A DNA stretch of 64,000 bases from Azospirillum soli (GTDB lineage: Bacteria; Pseudomonadota; Alphaproteobacteria; Azospirillales; Azospirillaceae): positions 124,001-188,000 of the forward strand of contig NZ_JAGINQ010000009.1 in NCBI RefSeq assembly GCF_017876165.1. Reading direction: 5' to 3'. The notes under the pieces were generated by a model, which saw only the letters and a list, made by a program, of their open reading frames with translations, did no database searches and had not been told where the DNA came from. Shown piece after piece: positions 18,287 to 27,221 of the stretch; position 1 is the first letter of the stretch; every line of letters begins with the position of its first letter. The position numbers were made by a program, and so were the translations under genes.

Positions 18287-18943
18287 ATGCGCCCGGTCAA
18301 GATCGCCCCGTCCATCCTCTCCGCCGATTTCGCCCGGCTGGGCGAGGAGGTGCGCGCCGTCGATGCGGCGGGCGCCGACTACATCCACATCGACGTGATG
18401 GACGGCCATTTCGTACCGAACATCACCATTGGCCCGGCTGTCGTAAAGGCGCTCCGCCCACACACGGCGAAGACGTTCGACGTGCACCTGATGATTTCGC
18501 CGGTCGATTCTTACATCGCCGGCTTCGCGGAAGCCGGGGCCGACATCATCACCGTCCATCCGGAGGCCGGCCCGCACGTCCACCGCACGATCCAGCTGAT
18601 CAAGTCCTACGGCAAGAAGGCCGGCCTGTCGCTGAACCCCGGCACCCCGCTGGAGGCCGTGGATTATCTGCTGGAGGACCTCGACCTCGTGCTGGTGATG
18701 ACGGTGAACCCCGGCTTCGGCGGGCAGAGCTTCATCCACAGCCAGCTTCCGAAGATCCGCGAGCTGCGCAAGCGCATCGACGCGCTGGGCAAGCCCATCG
18801 ACCTTCAGGTGGACGGCGGCATCAACGGCGAGACCGCGCGCATCGCCATCGAGGCCGGCGCCGACGTGCTGGTCGCCGGTACCGCCACCTTCACTGGCGG
18901 CCCGGACCGCTACGCCGAAAACATCCGCATGCTGCGCTGGTAG
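18287..18943 (+). CDS. rpe: Ribulose-phosphate 3-epimerase
   Basis: Interconverts ribulose 5-phosphate and xylulose 5-phosphate (pentose phosphate and Calvin cycles). It is a 218-residue TIM barrel with the full family pattern: [16 protein letters not shown], the metal and catalytic residues in [36 protein letters not shown], and the phosphate loop VDGGIN with VAGTATF. The ATG at 18287 follows AAGGA and gives the usual length. It runs tail to tail with the next gene, 4 bases apart. Confidence 0.97.
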   Translation: MRPVKIAPSILSADFARLGEEVRAVDAAGADYIHIDVMDGHFVPNITIGPAVVKALRPHTAKTFDVHLMISPVDSYIAGFAEAGADIITVHPEAGPHVHRTIQLIKSYGKKAGLSLNPGTPLEAVDYLLEDLDLVLVMTVNPGFGGQSFIHSQLPKIRELRKRIDALGKPIDLQVDGGINGETARIAIEAGADVLVAGTATFTGGPDRYAENIRMLRW

Positions 18944-18947
18944 CCGA

Positions 18948-19631
18948 CTAACGCCGCACGCCGTCCACGATCAACGCACGGCGGTTCCGCACGCAGTCCA
19001 GCGTGAACACGAGGGGGTCCGCCACCCCCTCGTATCCGGCCGTCCGGAAGCCGGGGACTGCGTCCTGGAACGCGCCGTCCCTGGTGCAATAGACCAGCGG
19101 CACCGGTTGAAGACCGGCGAGCGTCAACGTCTCCGCCAGCATGTAGACCGACCAGCGCGTGCGGTGCTTGGCCGGGTGGGTAAAGGGCATGCGACGGTCG
19201 GGATAGCCGGGCGGCTCCGGCCGCGCGTAGGTGCGCAAGTCGGCGTCCGGCACCGCCACGCGCAGCACGCCGCCAACGCGCAGAACGCGACGGCACTCAC
19301 GCAGCAGCGCCAGCGTCTCGTCGAAGAACAGGCGTTGCAGGTAATCCTCGGTGACGACGAGGCTGAAGGCCCCGTCCTCGAACGGCAGCCGGTCGCCCTT
19401 GCGATAGACCCATGGCTGAAACCGGACGCCGGCGGCGGGGGAGGGACGCCGCAGCAGACCGGCGACACGCCGCCACAGGGGCTCCACCGGTCGGTAAGAC
19501 GGGTCGCCGAGATGTGTCCAGCTCTCGCCGTCGAAAAGCGGCGGAAGCCCGGCATCCGGACACACCGCCCCCAGCCGCAACCGCTGGAACGGCGGGGCGG
19601 TCGGATGCCGATCGGTGCTGGGAGACGGCAT
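18948..19631 (-). CDS. SAM-dependent methyltransferase-like protein
   Basis: 227 residues. The segment KGDRLPFEDGAFSLVVTEDYLQRLFFDETLALLRECRRVLRVGGVLRVAVPD is a clear Methyltransf_11-like second half. The usual glycine-rich SAM loop in the N-terminal third (DxGxGxG) is not evident; VYRKGDRLPFEDGAF follows a Pro-rich stretch instead. It may be a small diverged methyltransferase or an enzyme that has lost SAM binding. The substrate is unknown. The neighbours (rpe, DUF4142) give no hint. Confidence 0.7.
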   Translation of the reverse strand: MPSPSTDRHPTAPPFQRLRLGAVCPDAGLPPLFDGESWTHLGDPSYRPVEPLWRRVAGLLRRPSPAAGVRFQPWVYRKGDRLPFEDGAFSLVVTEDYLQRLFFDETLALLRECRRVLRVGGVLRVAVPDADLRTYARPEPPGYPDRRMPFTHPAKHRTRWSVYMLAETLTLAGLQPVPLVYCTRDGAFQDAVPGFRTAGYEGVADPLVFTLDCVRNRRALIVDGVRR

Positions 19632-19738
19632 AAGCAGCGGCGGCGATCCTCAACGCACGGTGGAACCCGCGCACTGTATCAAGGACCGCCAGCCACCCCC
19701 ACCCTGACCTTCGGTCGCCCCCCTATTGTTGCCGGACG

Positions 19739-20368
19739 TTATTGCTGGGCGGTCGGCACGCCCGAGCCGGCCAAAGCCTGCGCCTGCTGCAAATGCTGCT
19801 GCAGCATCGGGATTGTCTGCGCCGCAAACTCGCGGAAGGGCTGCATGCCCGGATCGGTGGAGGTGCGGGCCTGCTCGTAAATGCGGATGGTATCCTGGTG
19901 CGCGGCCACCTGATTGGTCAGGAACTGGCGGTCGAACTCGTTGCCCGACAAGCCCTGCATCTGCGTCATCATCTGCTGTTGCTGCCCGGCCAGGATCGGC
20001 TGCGGTTCGATCCCGTGCGCGCGGGCCAGCGCCATCAGTTGCTGGTTCCCCGTGGTGTGGTGCTGGACCATCTGGCTGCCGAAGGCGCGCACCGGCTCGC
20101 GGCTGGACTTGTCCATGGCGAGACGGCCGGATTCGACTTCGAAGATGCCGCTGGCGGCGGCGGCCTGGGCGAAACCGGCGGCGGTGCTCGTCTCGCCCAG
20201 CGTGGTGGATTTGCCGGCCTGCGCCGTGGTCGGGTCGGCGATGCCCAGCGCCGGGGCGCCCGGCGGCTGGCCGGGTTTGGTGGACTGCTGCGCCAGCGCC
20301 GCCGAACCCAACGCCGGTATCGCCAGCGCCACGGCCAGCGCCGCGGCCTTCGCATTGATGCGTTTCAT
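19739..20368 (-). CDS. Exported DUF4142 protein
   Basis: 209 residues with a signal peptide cleaved near SAALA-QQ. The DUF4142 domain covers about residues 63-200: FAQAAAASGIFEVESGRLAMDKSSREPVRAFGSQMVQHHTTGNQQLMALARAHG, typical of this ferritin-like four-helix family. The C-terminal part is Gln-rich. Family members are periplasmic or secreted and are often found with stress genes; the molecular function is not known. The gene runs divergently from the GlsB-like gene. Confidence 0.88.
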   Translation of the reverse strand: MKRINAKAAALAVALAIPALGSAALAQQSTKPGQPPGAPALGIADPTTAQAGKSTTLGETSTAAGFAQAAAASGIFEVESGRLAMDKSSREPVRAFGSQMVQHHTTGNQQLMALARAHGIEPQPILAGQQQQMMTQMQGLSGNEFDRQFLTNQVAAHQDTIRIYEQARTSTDPGMQPFREFAAQTIPMLQQHLQQAQALAGSGVPTAQQ

Positions 20369-20531
20369 CCTGACACTCCCTGGGTGGAAGCCCTTGCGTG
20401 GGACCTCACATGGCGCCGGGACAACATGGGGTCATCCGCAAAGGTTCCTCGTTCGGGGCAGAACCATTCGGCGTCCCGCGCGTTATGGGTCATTGGGAAG
20501 AGGGTCCCGCAACAGCAGGGAGAGTTGGGTT

Positions 20532-20789
20532 ATGGGTATCCTTTGGACGATCATCATCGGCTTCCTGGCCGGCATCGTCGCCAAGTTCCTGATGCCGGGC
20601 CGGGATCCGGGCGGCTTCATCATCACGACGCTGCTCGGTATCGCGGGCGCCTTCGTCGCCACCTATCTGGGCGAGGCGGTCGGCTGGTACCGGGCCGGTG
20701 AAGGGGCCGGCTTCATCGGCGCCATCGTCGGCGCGATCATCATCCTTGCGATCTATCGCATGGTGGTTGGCCGTCGGACGACGGTCTGA
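20532..20789 (+). CDS. GlsB/YeaQ/YmgE family small membrane protein
   Basis: An 85-residue protein with three hydrophobic segments and the family pattern GILWTIIIGFLAGIVAKFLMPG, GGFIITTLLGIAGAFVATYLG, and GFIGAIVGAIIILAIYR. These are general-stress-associated inner membrane proteins of unknown mechanism. The ATG at 20532 is preceded by AGGGAGAG. PhyR, the general stress regulator, is encoded nearby on the opposite strand; co-regulation is possible but not shown. Confidence 0.9.
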   Translation: MGILWTIIIGFLAGIVAKFLMPGRDPGGFIITTLLGIAGAFVATYLGEAVGWYRAGEGAGFIGAIVGAIIILAIYRMVVGRRTTV

Positions 20790-20814
20790 TTTCCGGTCAT
20801 CCTGGCAGAAACTG

Positions 20815-20845
20815 AAAGAGGGCGGCCCCACCGGCCGCCCTCTCT
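20815..20845. terminator. Bidirectional terminator hairpin
   Basis: An 11-bp perfect stem, AGAGGGCGGCC (20817-20827) with GGCCGCCCTCT (20833-20843), closes a 5-base loop. It lies between the convergent GlsB-like gene and phyR. There is an A-rich stretch on the left but only a weak T-run on the right. Confidence 0.7.
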
Positions 20846-20869
20846 CCTTGTGCGCGCGTTCTTGAACCG

Positions 20870-21700
20870 TTACGCCAGCGCGACTGGCGTCGGCATGAAG
20901 ACGGCGCGGGAAATGGCCGCCTTGATCGCCTCGTTGGTGAAGGGCTTGCGGACGATCTGGCCCAGGTGGCGGGCGTTCGCCTCCTCCAGGTCGCCGTCGA
21001 AGGCGGTGACGAAGATGGTGCGCAACGCGCGCTTCTGGCGCAGGCGGCGGGCGATCTCCACCCCGCTGTCGCCGTCGGCCAGCCGCACGTCCAGCAGCGC
21101 GAGCGTCGGCTGCTCGGCCTCCAGCAGTTCCAGCGCTTCCTTCTCGTTCACGGCGGTGCCGCAGACCACATGGCCCATGTCGGCGACCAGGGAGCCGATC
21201 TCCATCGCCAGGATCGGGTTGTCCTCGACCACCAGCACACGCTGGGTCAGCGCCGCGCGCACCTTTTCGCGCGCGGTGTTCAGCCGCTCCGTCGCCTCGG
21301 CCGGGGTGATCTGAAGGACCTGCGCGGCCTCGGTGACCGACAGCCCTTCCAGAGTGATCAGCAAATACATGCGCCGCTCGCCCTCCGGCAGGGTGGCCAG
21401 CGCGCGTTCGATGGGATGGGGCGAGGGCGCGGGTTTCCCTTCTCCGTCGCCCCCTTCCTCTCCATTGTCATCGAACAGCAGATGCAGGAGCGCGTAGAGC
21501 GGCACCCGCGCCCCGCTTTCCAACCCGAAGCGCGACGGCGCCATCACGGCGACCTCGACGCAGCGGGTCACCAGATCGTCGCCCGCGTCGGTCGATCCGG
21601 TCAGCGCGCGCGCGTAGCGGCGCAGATACGGCAGATGATCGTAGAGTTGGCGTGCGTAGACTCGCATGACCCGTTCTTCCGCGCCGTCTGGTTGAGCCAT
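20870..21700 (-). CDS. phyR: PhyR-type response regulator of the general stress response
   Basis: 276 residues. The N-terminal half is an ECF sigma-like domain (HLPYLRRYARALTGSTDAGDDLV, then LPEGERRMYLLITLEGLSVTEAAQVLQITPAEATERL). The C-terminal half is a receiver (VLVVEDNPILAMEI, phospho-Asp in LALLDVRLADGDSG, Lys in IVRKPF). When phosphorylated, PhyR releases the EcfG sigma factor from the anti-sigma factor NepR. No nepR or ecfG lies beside it here. Starts at 21700 and 21667 both have plausible ribosome binding sites; the longer one is given. Confidence 0.93.
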   Translation of the reverse strand: MAQPDGAEERVMRVYARQLYDHLPYLRRYARALTGSTDAGDDLVTRCVEVAVMAPSRFGLESGARVPLYALLHLLFDDNGEEGGDGEGKPAPSPHPIERALATLPEGERRMYLLITLEGLSVTEAAQVLQITPAEATERLNTAREKVRAALTQRVLVVEDNPILAMEIGSLVADMGHVVCGTAVNEKEALELLEAEQPTLALLDVRLADGDSGVEIARRLRQKRALRTIFVTAFDGDLEEANARHLGQIVRKPFTNEAIKAAISRAVFMPTPVALA

Positions 21701-21833
21701 CCGGTCCCCGGCACCGAACGTGCCGCCCGGCTGGGCTTGGTTAATTATCCATTAACTTCCTGAAACACTATCACGCCCCATCCGGGCCGCGAACCGAAAA
21801 AAAGCCGAGTGGGCATTCCCCGGTTGGCAGAGG

Positions 21834-22385
21834 TCAGCGCGCCTTTTCCCGCTGCTGCCGCGACCGCCACTGCCAGGGCTTCTCGACCTTTCCGGCCCAC
21901 AGCCCCAACGTCCGGCTCTGCGCGAAGGCCTCTCCGGAGGCATAGGTCGGCGACAGGCTGCGGTAGGCGAAGGCCCAGCCGCGCGACACCATCGCCGCGC
22001 CCAGATCCACGCCGCGCACGCGGCATTCGCCCATCTTCTGCCCGTTGCGGTCCCTCTCCGCGATGGTGCACGTGACCTCCTCGTCCTTCAGTATGTTCGC
22101 CAGCACCGCCGTGGCGATGCGGAAGCAATCAAGCTCGCGACCGTACCGGTTCTTGCACATTTGTCCGGGATCCGGCGCGTCGATGCCCATCAACCGCACC
22201 GGAGCGCCGTTGACGGTCAGCAAGTCGCCTTCCACGGCAACCCCTCTGCCTTTTAACGTTTCATTGGGTGTGCTGGCGACCTTTCCTTTGGTCGTGCCAC
22301 CCTGGGCATAAGCCGTCGAGCCGGCCAGATGAACCAGCACAACCACCACCAGACCGATGGCCTCAGAATAACGTCGGAGTTGCAT
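21834..22385 (-). CDS. Exported thermonuclease-like (SNase-fold) protein
   Basis: 183 residues with a signal peptide (hydrophobic segment IGLVVVVLVHLAG, cleavage near TAYA-QG). The SNase fold is recognisable in GDLLTVNGAPVRLMGIDAPDPGQMC, RIATAVLANILKDEEVTCTI, GECRVRGVDLGAAMVSRGWAFAYRS, and ASGEAFAQSRTLGLWAG. The Arg of VRLMGIDAPD is present, but other catalytic positions are unclear. Whether it cuts DNA is unproven. The ATG at 22385 overlaps the end of the SRAP gene by 23 bases; one more ATG lies 30 bases upstream. Confidence 0.83.
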   Translation of the reverse strand: MQLRRYSEAIGLVVVVLVHLAGSTAYAQGGTTKGKVASTPNETLKGRGVAVEGDLLTVNGAPVRLMGIDAPDPGQMCKNRYGRELDCFRIATAVLANILKDEEVTCTIAERDRNGQKMGECRVRGVDLGAAMVSRGWAFAYRSLSPTYASGEAFAQSRTLGLWAGKVEKPWQWRSRQQREKAR

Positions 22386-23058
22386 CGAGCGGGGCCGCGC
22401 AGGTCTCGTCGTCATTGCGCACGCTGTTGACGCGCGGGCCGACCGAATAGGCTTCCAGCAGCTCGTCGGGCGCCGGCTTCAGCAGCCCTTCCAGCGCCGG
22501 GCGCGGCGCCGCCGGGTCGAGCCACAGGCCCCAATCCCGCTCGTCCAGGATCACCGGCATCCGCTCGTGCAGAAAGGACAGTGTGCCGTTCGCCGTGGTG
22601 GTGACGATGGTCAGCGACTCGAGTGGCCGCTCCAGCGCCGGCCCGCCTTTTGGCCCGGCCCAACGCTCCCACAGGCCGGCGAAGGCGAAGGGCGCGCGGT
22701 CGCGGCGGTGGATGGCGTAGCCCTGCTTACGCTTGCCTTCCGGTTTCCACTCATAGAATCCGTCCGCCGGCACGAGGCAGCGCCGCTTGCGGAACGCTTC
22801 GCGGAAGGCCGGCTTTTCCGCCACCGATTCGGCGCGCGCGTTGATCATCCGCGCCCCGATGGACGGATCATCGGCCCAAAAGGGCACGAGGCCCCAGCGC
22901 AAAACGGCCAGATGCCGCCCGTCCTCCTCCCGCCGCACGGCCGGCACATCCTGGGTCGGCGCGACGTTCCAACGAGGCTTGAGGTTCGGCCGTTCCGGGA
23001 CGCCGAAGACCTTCTGGAGTTCCGAAACCGGCGTGGTGAGAAGCATGCGTCCGCACAT
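22363..23058 (-). CDS. SRAP/YedK family protein, abasic-site DNA-protein crosslinker
   Basis: 231 residues beginning MCGR, so Cys2 becomes the N-terminal nucleophile after Met removal. Other active-site elements are RWNVAPTQ, MINARAES, RCLVPADGFYEWK and LHERMPVIL. SRAP proteins (HMCES, YedK) form a thiazolidine crosslink with abasic sites in single-stranded DNA and shield them. The start at 23058 is fixed by the required MCG. The gene diverges from the molybdenum hydroxylase gene and overlaps the nuclease gene downstream. Confidence 0.95.
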   Translation of the reverse strand: MCGRMLLTTPVSELQKVFGVPERPNLKPRWNVAPTQDVPAVRREEDGRHLAVLRWGLVPFWADDPSIGARMINARAESVAEKPAFREAFRKRRCLVPADGFYEWKPEGKRKQGYAIHRRDRAPFAFAGLWERWAGPKGGPALERPLESLTIVTTTANGTLSFLHERMPVILDERDWGLWLDPAAPRPALEGLLKPAPDELLEAYSVGPRVNSVRNDDETCAAPLDATPTLF

Positions 23059-23214
23059 GCCTCTGAATATGGCGCGTGGCGGACATCCGCGCCACCCTAT
23101 CACCATGCCCCCTGGCACCACGCCCCCTATCACCACGCCGGGGTTCCCCTGCGCCAAGCTCGGGCCTATCTTGTCGGGGCGCTCCATGGGACGAGAACGG
23201 AAAGAGCCAGCACC

Positions 23215-25539
23215 ATGCAGAAGTTCGGAATCGGCCAGGCAGTCCCCCGCACCGAAGACGCCCGCCTGTTGACCGGCGGCGGCCGCTACACCGACGACGT
23301 GTCGATGCCCGGCCAGACCTACGCCGTCTTCGTGCGCTCGCCCTACGCGCACGCCACCATTCGCGGCATCGATCCGGCGGACGCCGCTGGCCAGCCCGGC
23401 GTGCTCGGCGTCTTCACCGTGGCGGATCTGGAGGCCGACGGCATCGGCCCCCTGCCCTGCATGGCCGGGCTGAAGCAGCGCGATGGCTCTCCCTACATCG
23501 CCCCGCCCCGTCCGGCGCTGGCCAAGGGCCGCGTGCGCCATGTCGGCGACCCGGTCGCCGTGGTAGTCGCCGAAACGCTCGAAGCAGCCCGCGACGCCGC
23601 CGAACTGGTCATGGTCGATTACGACGATCTTCCCTCGATCACCGGCACGCGCGAGGCGCTGGAGCCCGGCCGTCCGCTGGTTTGGGACGAGGCGCCGAAC
23701 AACCTGTGCTTCGACTGGGACCAGGGCGACGAGCCGGTCGTTGAGGAGGCGCTGTCCAAGGCCGCCCGCGTGGTGGAGCTGGAGATCGTCAACAACCGCG
23801 TGGTGCCCAACCCGATGGAAGGCCGCGCCTGCCTCGCCGGGGTGGAGGCCGACACCGGGCGTCTGGTCATCTATGTCACCAGCCAGGGCGTGCACGGCCT
23901 GCGCAAGCAGTTCTCCACGCTGTTCAATTTGCCGGAAAGCCAATTCCGCGTCGTCACCACCGACGTCGGCGGCGGCTTCGGCATGAAAATCTTCAACTAC
24001 CCCGAGTACATGGTCTGCCTGTTCGCCGCCCGCCGGCTGAACCGCCCGGTCAAATGGACCGCCGAGCGGACGGAGGGCTTCATCAGCGACGACCACGGCC
24101 GCGATCATGTCAGCCGTGCCCGCCTCGCGCTGAACGCCGATGGGCATTTCCTCGGCCTGCGCGTGGACACGGTGGCGAATCTCGGCGCCTATCTGTCGAA
24201 CTACGGCCCCTTCATCCCGACCGACGCCGGCTCGGCGATGCTGGTCGGGTCCTACAAGACGCCGGCCGTCTATGTGCGCGTGAAGGGCGTCTTCACCAAC
24301 ACCCAGCCGGTGGACGCCTATCGCGGCGCCGGCCGTCCGGAGGCCGCCTATCTGCTGGAACGGCTGATCGACCACGCCGGCCGCGTCACAGGTCTCGGCC
24401 CGGCGGAAATCCGGCGGCGCAACTTCATCCCGCCGGAGGCGATGCCCTACGCCACCCCCATGGGGCAGGTCTACGACACCGGCGAGTTCGTCCAGAACCT
24501 TGAGGACGGCCTTGCGCTGGCGGCGTTCGACTCGCTGCCCGCCCGCAAGGCGGAGGCCAAGGCGCGCGGCAAGCTGCGCGGCGCTGGCATCTCCACCTAC
24601 ATCGAGGCCTGCGCGGGCGGCGGGCCGGAGCAGGCGACCGTTCAGGTCAACGGCGACGGGCGCATCGTGCTGATGATCGGCACCCAGACCAACGGCCAGG
24701 GCCACGAGACTGCGTACAAGCAGATCCTCGCCTCCCGCCTCGGCGTTCCGCCGGAGGATGTGGAGGTCATCCAGGGCGACACCGACCGCGTCAAATGGGG
24801 CAGCGGCACCGGCGGTTCCCGCTCCGTCCCCGTGGGCGGCGCGGCGCTGGCGGAAAGCGCGTCCCGCGTCGTCACCAAGGCGACCGACGTGGCCGCCGAC
24901 CTGCTGGAAACCGCCGCCGTGGACGTGGAGTTCAAGGAGGGCGTCTTCAGCGTCGTCGGCACCGACCGCAGCGTCTCCTTCAAGGAGGTCGCCGCCAAGG
25001 CCGCAGCGGATGGTAACGGCGTTGCCTTTTCCGAAATGGCTCGCTGGACCCCGCCGGCCAACACCTTCCCCAACGGCTGCCACATCGCGGAGGTCGAGAT
25101 CGATCCCGACACCGGCGTGGTGGAGGTGGTGAACTACAGCGTCGTGGACGACTTCGGCACGGTGGTAAACCCCATGCTGGTGATCGGGCAGGTGCACGGC
25201 GGCATCGCCCAGGGCATCGGGCAGGCGTTGCAGGAACGCGTGGTGTTCGACCCCGACAGCGGGCAGCTTCTGACCGGCTCCTTCATGGACTACCAGATGC
25301 CGCGCGCGCTGGACATTCCGCCGATCCAGGTGAAATTGAACTGCGTGCCCAGCACGACCAACGCGCTCGGCATGAAGGGTGCCGGCGAGGCCGGGGCCAT
25401 CGGCGCGCCGCCCGCCGTCATCAACGCCATCGTGGACGCGCTGTCCGACTACGGCATCCAGCATGTGGACATGCCCGCCACGCCTCAGGCGGTCTGGCAG
25501 GCCATCCAGGCGAACCGGACGAGGCAGGCTGCGGAGTAA
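23215..25539 (+). CDS. Molybdenum hydroxylase large subunit (CoxL/xanthine dehydrogenase family, form II type)
   Basis: 774 residues, the usual size for a CoxL-like large subunit that binds the molybdopterin cytosine dinucleotide cofactor. It starts IGQAVPRTEDARLLTGGGRYTDD, has the cofactor motif TTDVGGGFGMK, and the active-site loop is AYRGAGRPEA. True form I CO dehydrogenases have AYxCSFR there, so this is a form II enzyme and its substrate is probably an aldehyde or aromatic heterocycle. GMKGAGEAGAIGAPPAV carries the catalytic Glu. No medium (FAD) or small (2Fe-2S) subunit gene is adjacent. Confidence 0.93.
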   Translation: MQKFGIGQAVPRTEDARLLTGGGRYTDDVSMPGQTYAVFVRSPYAHATIRGIDPADAAGQPGVLGVFTVADLEADGIGPLPCMAGLKQRDGSPYIAPPRPALAKGRVRHVGDPVAVVVAETLEAARDAAELVMVDYDDLPSITGTREALEPGRPLVWDEAPNNLCFDWDQGDEPVVEEALSKAARVVELEIVNNRVVPNPMEGRACLAGVEADTGRLVIYVTSQGVHGLRKQFSTLFNLPESQFRVVTTDVGGGFGMKIFNYPEYMVCLFAARRLNRPVKWTAERTEGFISDDHGRDHVSRARLALNADGHFLGLRVDTVANLGAYLSNYGPFIPTDAGSAMLVGSYKTPAVYVRVKGVFTNTQPVDAYRGAGRPEAAYLLERLIDHAGRVTGLGPAEIRRRNFIPPEAMPYATPMGQVYDTGEFVQNLEDGLALAAFDSLPARKAEAKARGKLRGAGISTYIEACAGGGPEQATVQVNGDGRIVLMIGTQTNGQGHETAYKQILASRLGVPPEDVEVIQGDTDRVKWGSGTGGSRSVPVGGAALAESASRVVTKATDVAADLLETAAVDVEFKEGVFSVVGTDRSVSFKEVAAKAAADGNGVAFSEMARWTPPANTFPNGCHIAEVEIDPDTGVVEVVNYSVVDDFGTVVNPMLVIGQVHGGIAQGIGQALQERVVFDPDSGQLLTGSFMDYQMPRALDIPPIQVKLNCVPSTTNALGMKGAGEAGAIGAPPAVINAIVDALSDYGIQHVDMPATPQAVWQAIQANRTRQAAE

Positions 25540-25663
25540 GATGTCCCTGCGCCTTTTCCGATGGAAAGACCCTTTGTCACACTCCGAAGAACAGCATTCG
25601 CCTTAAATCGCGCCATTCACACGCCCGATCAATAAGGGCGGGAACGAGAGGGGGAGCGGGGAA

Positions 25664-26440
25664 ATGGCGGCAGACGACAACGGCGCCAAGAGGAACGCCA
25701 AGGGCTGTGGCGGCCAGTGCGCCAACGGGCTCGGCTTTGACTTCACGATGGCGTTCCAACCGATCGTAAACGTCGAGGCCGGCAACGTCTGGGCGCATGA
25801 GGCGCTGGTGCGCGGCAAGGAAGGCCAGGGCGCCGGCTGGATTCTGGGGCAGGTGACGGAAGACAACCGTTACGCCTTCGACCAGTCCTGCCGCATCAAG
25901 GCCATAGAATTGGCCGCACGCCTCGGCATGGGCGATGCGCGGCTGTCGATCAACTTCCTGCCCAACGCCGTCTACAAGGCCGAGACCTGCATCCGCGCCA
26001 CGCTGGAGGCGGCGGCCCGCACCGGCTTCCCACCCGACCGCATCGTCTTCGAGGTGACGGAGAACGAGCGCGTGGTGGATCAGGCTCACCTGAAGAGCAT
26101 CTTCCGCGAATACAAGCGCCAGGGGTTCCTGACCGCCATCGACGATTTCGGCGCCGGCTATTCCGGCCTGAACCTGCTGGCCGAATTCCAACCGGACGTG
26201 ATCAAGCTGGATATGGAACTGACGCGCGGAATCGACCAGGACCGTCCCCGCCGCAGCATCGTCAAGGCGATCCTCGGCGTCTGCCAGGACCTCGGCATCA
26301 CCCCTGTGGCCGAAGGCGTGGAAACCCGGGAGGAGTCGCTCGTCCTGCGCGACCTCGGCATCACCCTGATGCAGGGTTATCTCTACGCCCGCCCGTCCTT
26401 GGAATCCCTGGTGACCGAACCGGCGCTGGCGACGGCGTAA
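25664..26440 (+). CDS. EAL-domain cyclic-di-GMP phosphodiesterase
   Basis: 258 residues, essentially a solo EAL domain. All catalytic positions appear kept: HEALVRG (Glu), LSINFLPNA (Asn), FEVTENE (Glu), AIDDFGAGYSGL (two Asp), VIKLDMEL (Lys), VAEGVETRE (Glu), and LMQGYLYARP (Gln). It should hydrolyse c-di-GMP to pGpG. A CGGQC motif precedes the domain, as in the BLUF-associated EAL subgroup, and might bind metal or act in redox sensing. GAGCGGGGAA precedes the ATG. No sensor domain is fused. Confidence 0.92.
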   Translation: MAADDNGAKRNAKGCGGQCANGLGFDFTMAFQPIVNVEAGNVWAHEALVRGKEGQGAGWILGQVTEDNRYAFDQSCRIKAIELAARLGMGDARLSINFLPNAVYKAETCIRATLEAAARTGFPPDRIVFEVTENERVVDQAHLKSIFREYKRQGFLTAIDDFGAGYSGLNLLAEFQPDVIKLDMELTRGIDQDRPRRSIVKAILGVCQDLGITPVAEGVETREESLVLRDLGITLMQGYLYARPSLESLVTEPALATA

Positions 26441-26444
26441 AGCG

Positions 26445-27143
26445 TCATCCCCCGATCCAACTCGCCAGCGCGTAGGCCGCCGCCGCCGCCAGCCCGCCCA
26501 CGGCCAGCGTCTGCGCCCCGGAGCGCAGCGCGCCCATGCCCGTCAGCCGCCCCTTGATGGCGCCGAAGACCGCCAACGCCACCAGCGTCACCGCGACGGA
26601 GATTTGCAGCGCCGGCATCAGGTGGTCCAACAGGATGTAGGGCACCAGCGGGATCAACCCGCCCACCACATAGGCCCCGCCGATGGTCGCGGCGCTGGTC
26701 GGGGCACGGCGGGGATTGGGCTCGTCCAGGCCCAGTTCGAACTTCATCATGAAGTCCACCCAGCGCTGCCGGTCGCTGGCGATGGCCGCCACCACGGAAT
26801 CGAGCTGCGCGCCTTGCAGGCCATAGTCGCGGAAGATGGCCGCCACTTCGCGCCGCTCCTCCTCCGGCAGTTCGTGCGTCTCGCGAACCTCGCGGGCGTA
26901 TTCCGACCGGTAATGCTCCGCGTCCGTGCGCGCCGCCAGATAGCCGCCCAGCCCCATGGCGATGGCCCCCGCCACGATCTCGGCAAGGCCGGCGGTCACC
27001 ACCAGCCCGGTGTCGTCCACCGCCCCCGCCAAACCGGCGGCCAGCGCGAAGGGCACCGTCAGGCCGTCAGCCATGCCGATCACCACGTCGCGGACGGTTT
27101 CGGATGCGGTGAAGTGGCGCTCGGTGTGCGGAACGGCAGGCAT
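26445..27143 (-). CDS. VIT1/CCC1 family Fe/Mn transporter
   Basis: A 232-residue membrane protein. It has the family pattern RDVVIGMADGLTVPFALAAGLAG in the first helix and EIVAGAIAMGLGGYLAARTDAEHYRSE, whose acidic residues bind metal. A cytoplasmic loop with several Glu and His (HELPEEERREVAAIF) follows, then two to three C-terminal helices. It exports or sequesters iron or manganese. The ATG at 27143 is preferred over one 42 bases upstream because the family starts near the HTERHFTASETVRD segment. It is convergent with the EAL gene, 4 bases apart. Confidence 0.9.
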   Translation of the reverse strand: MPAVPHTERHFTASETVRDVVIGMADGLTVPFALAAGLAGAVDDTGLVVTAGLAEIVAGAIAMGLGGYLAARTDAEHYRSEYAREVRETHELPEEERREVAAIFRDYGLQGAQLDSVVAAIASDRQRWVDFMMKFELGLDEPNPRRAPTSAATIGGAYVVGGLIPLVPYILLDHLMPALQISVAVTLVALAVFGAIKGRLTGMGALRSGAQTLAVGGLAAAAAYALASWIGG

Positions 27144-27221
27144 GGACGCTCGCCTTCTCAAGAGGTTGGCTCCCTGATACCGCAAACAGGAGCGTCAGAG
27201 CACCCCGCAAGCCGCGACCGA

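Noticed and set aside
23097..23145. Three ATCACCA(T/C)GCC-like repeats upstream of the molybdenum hydroxylase gene
   Set aside because: Short, imperfect, and without dyad symmetry; could be chance in C-rich DNA.
22363..25464. 1033-codon minus-strand frame opposite the molybdenum hydroxylase
   Set aside because: Only its last 231 codons (the SRAP protein, starting MCGR) look real; the rest is a shadow of the plus-strand gene.
23215..25539. Carbon monoxide dehydrogenase
   Set aside because: The active-site loop is AYRGAGR, not the AYxCSFR of true CO dehydrogenases.
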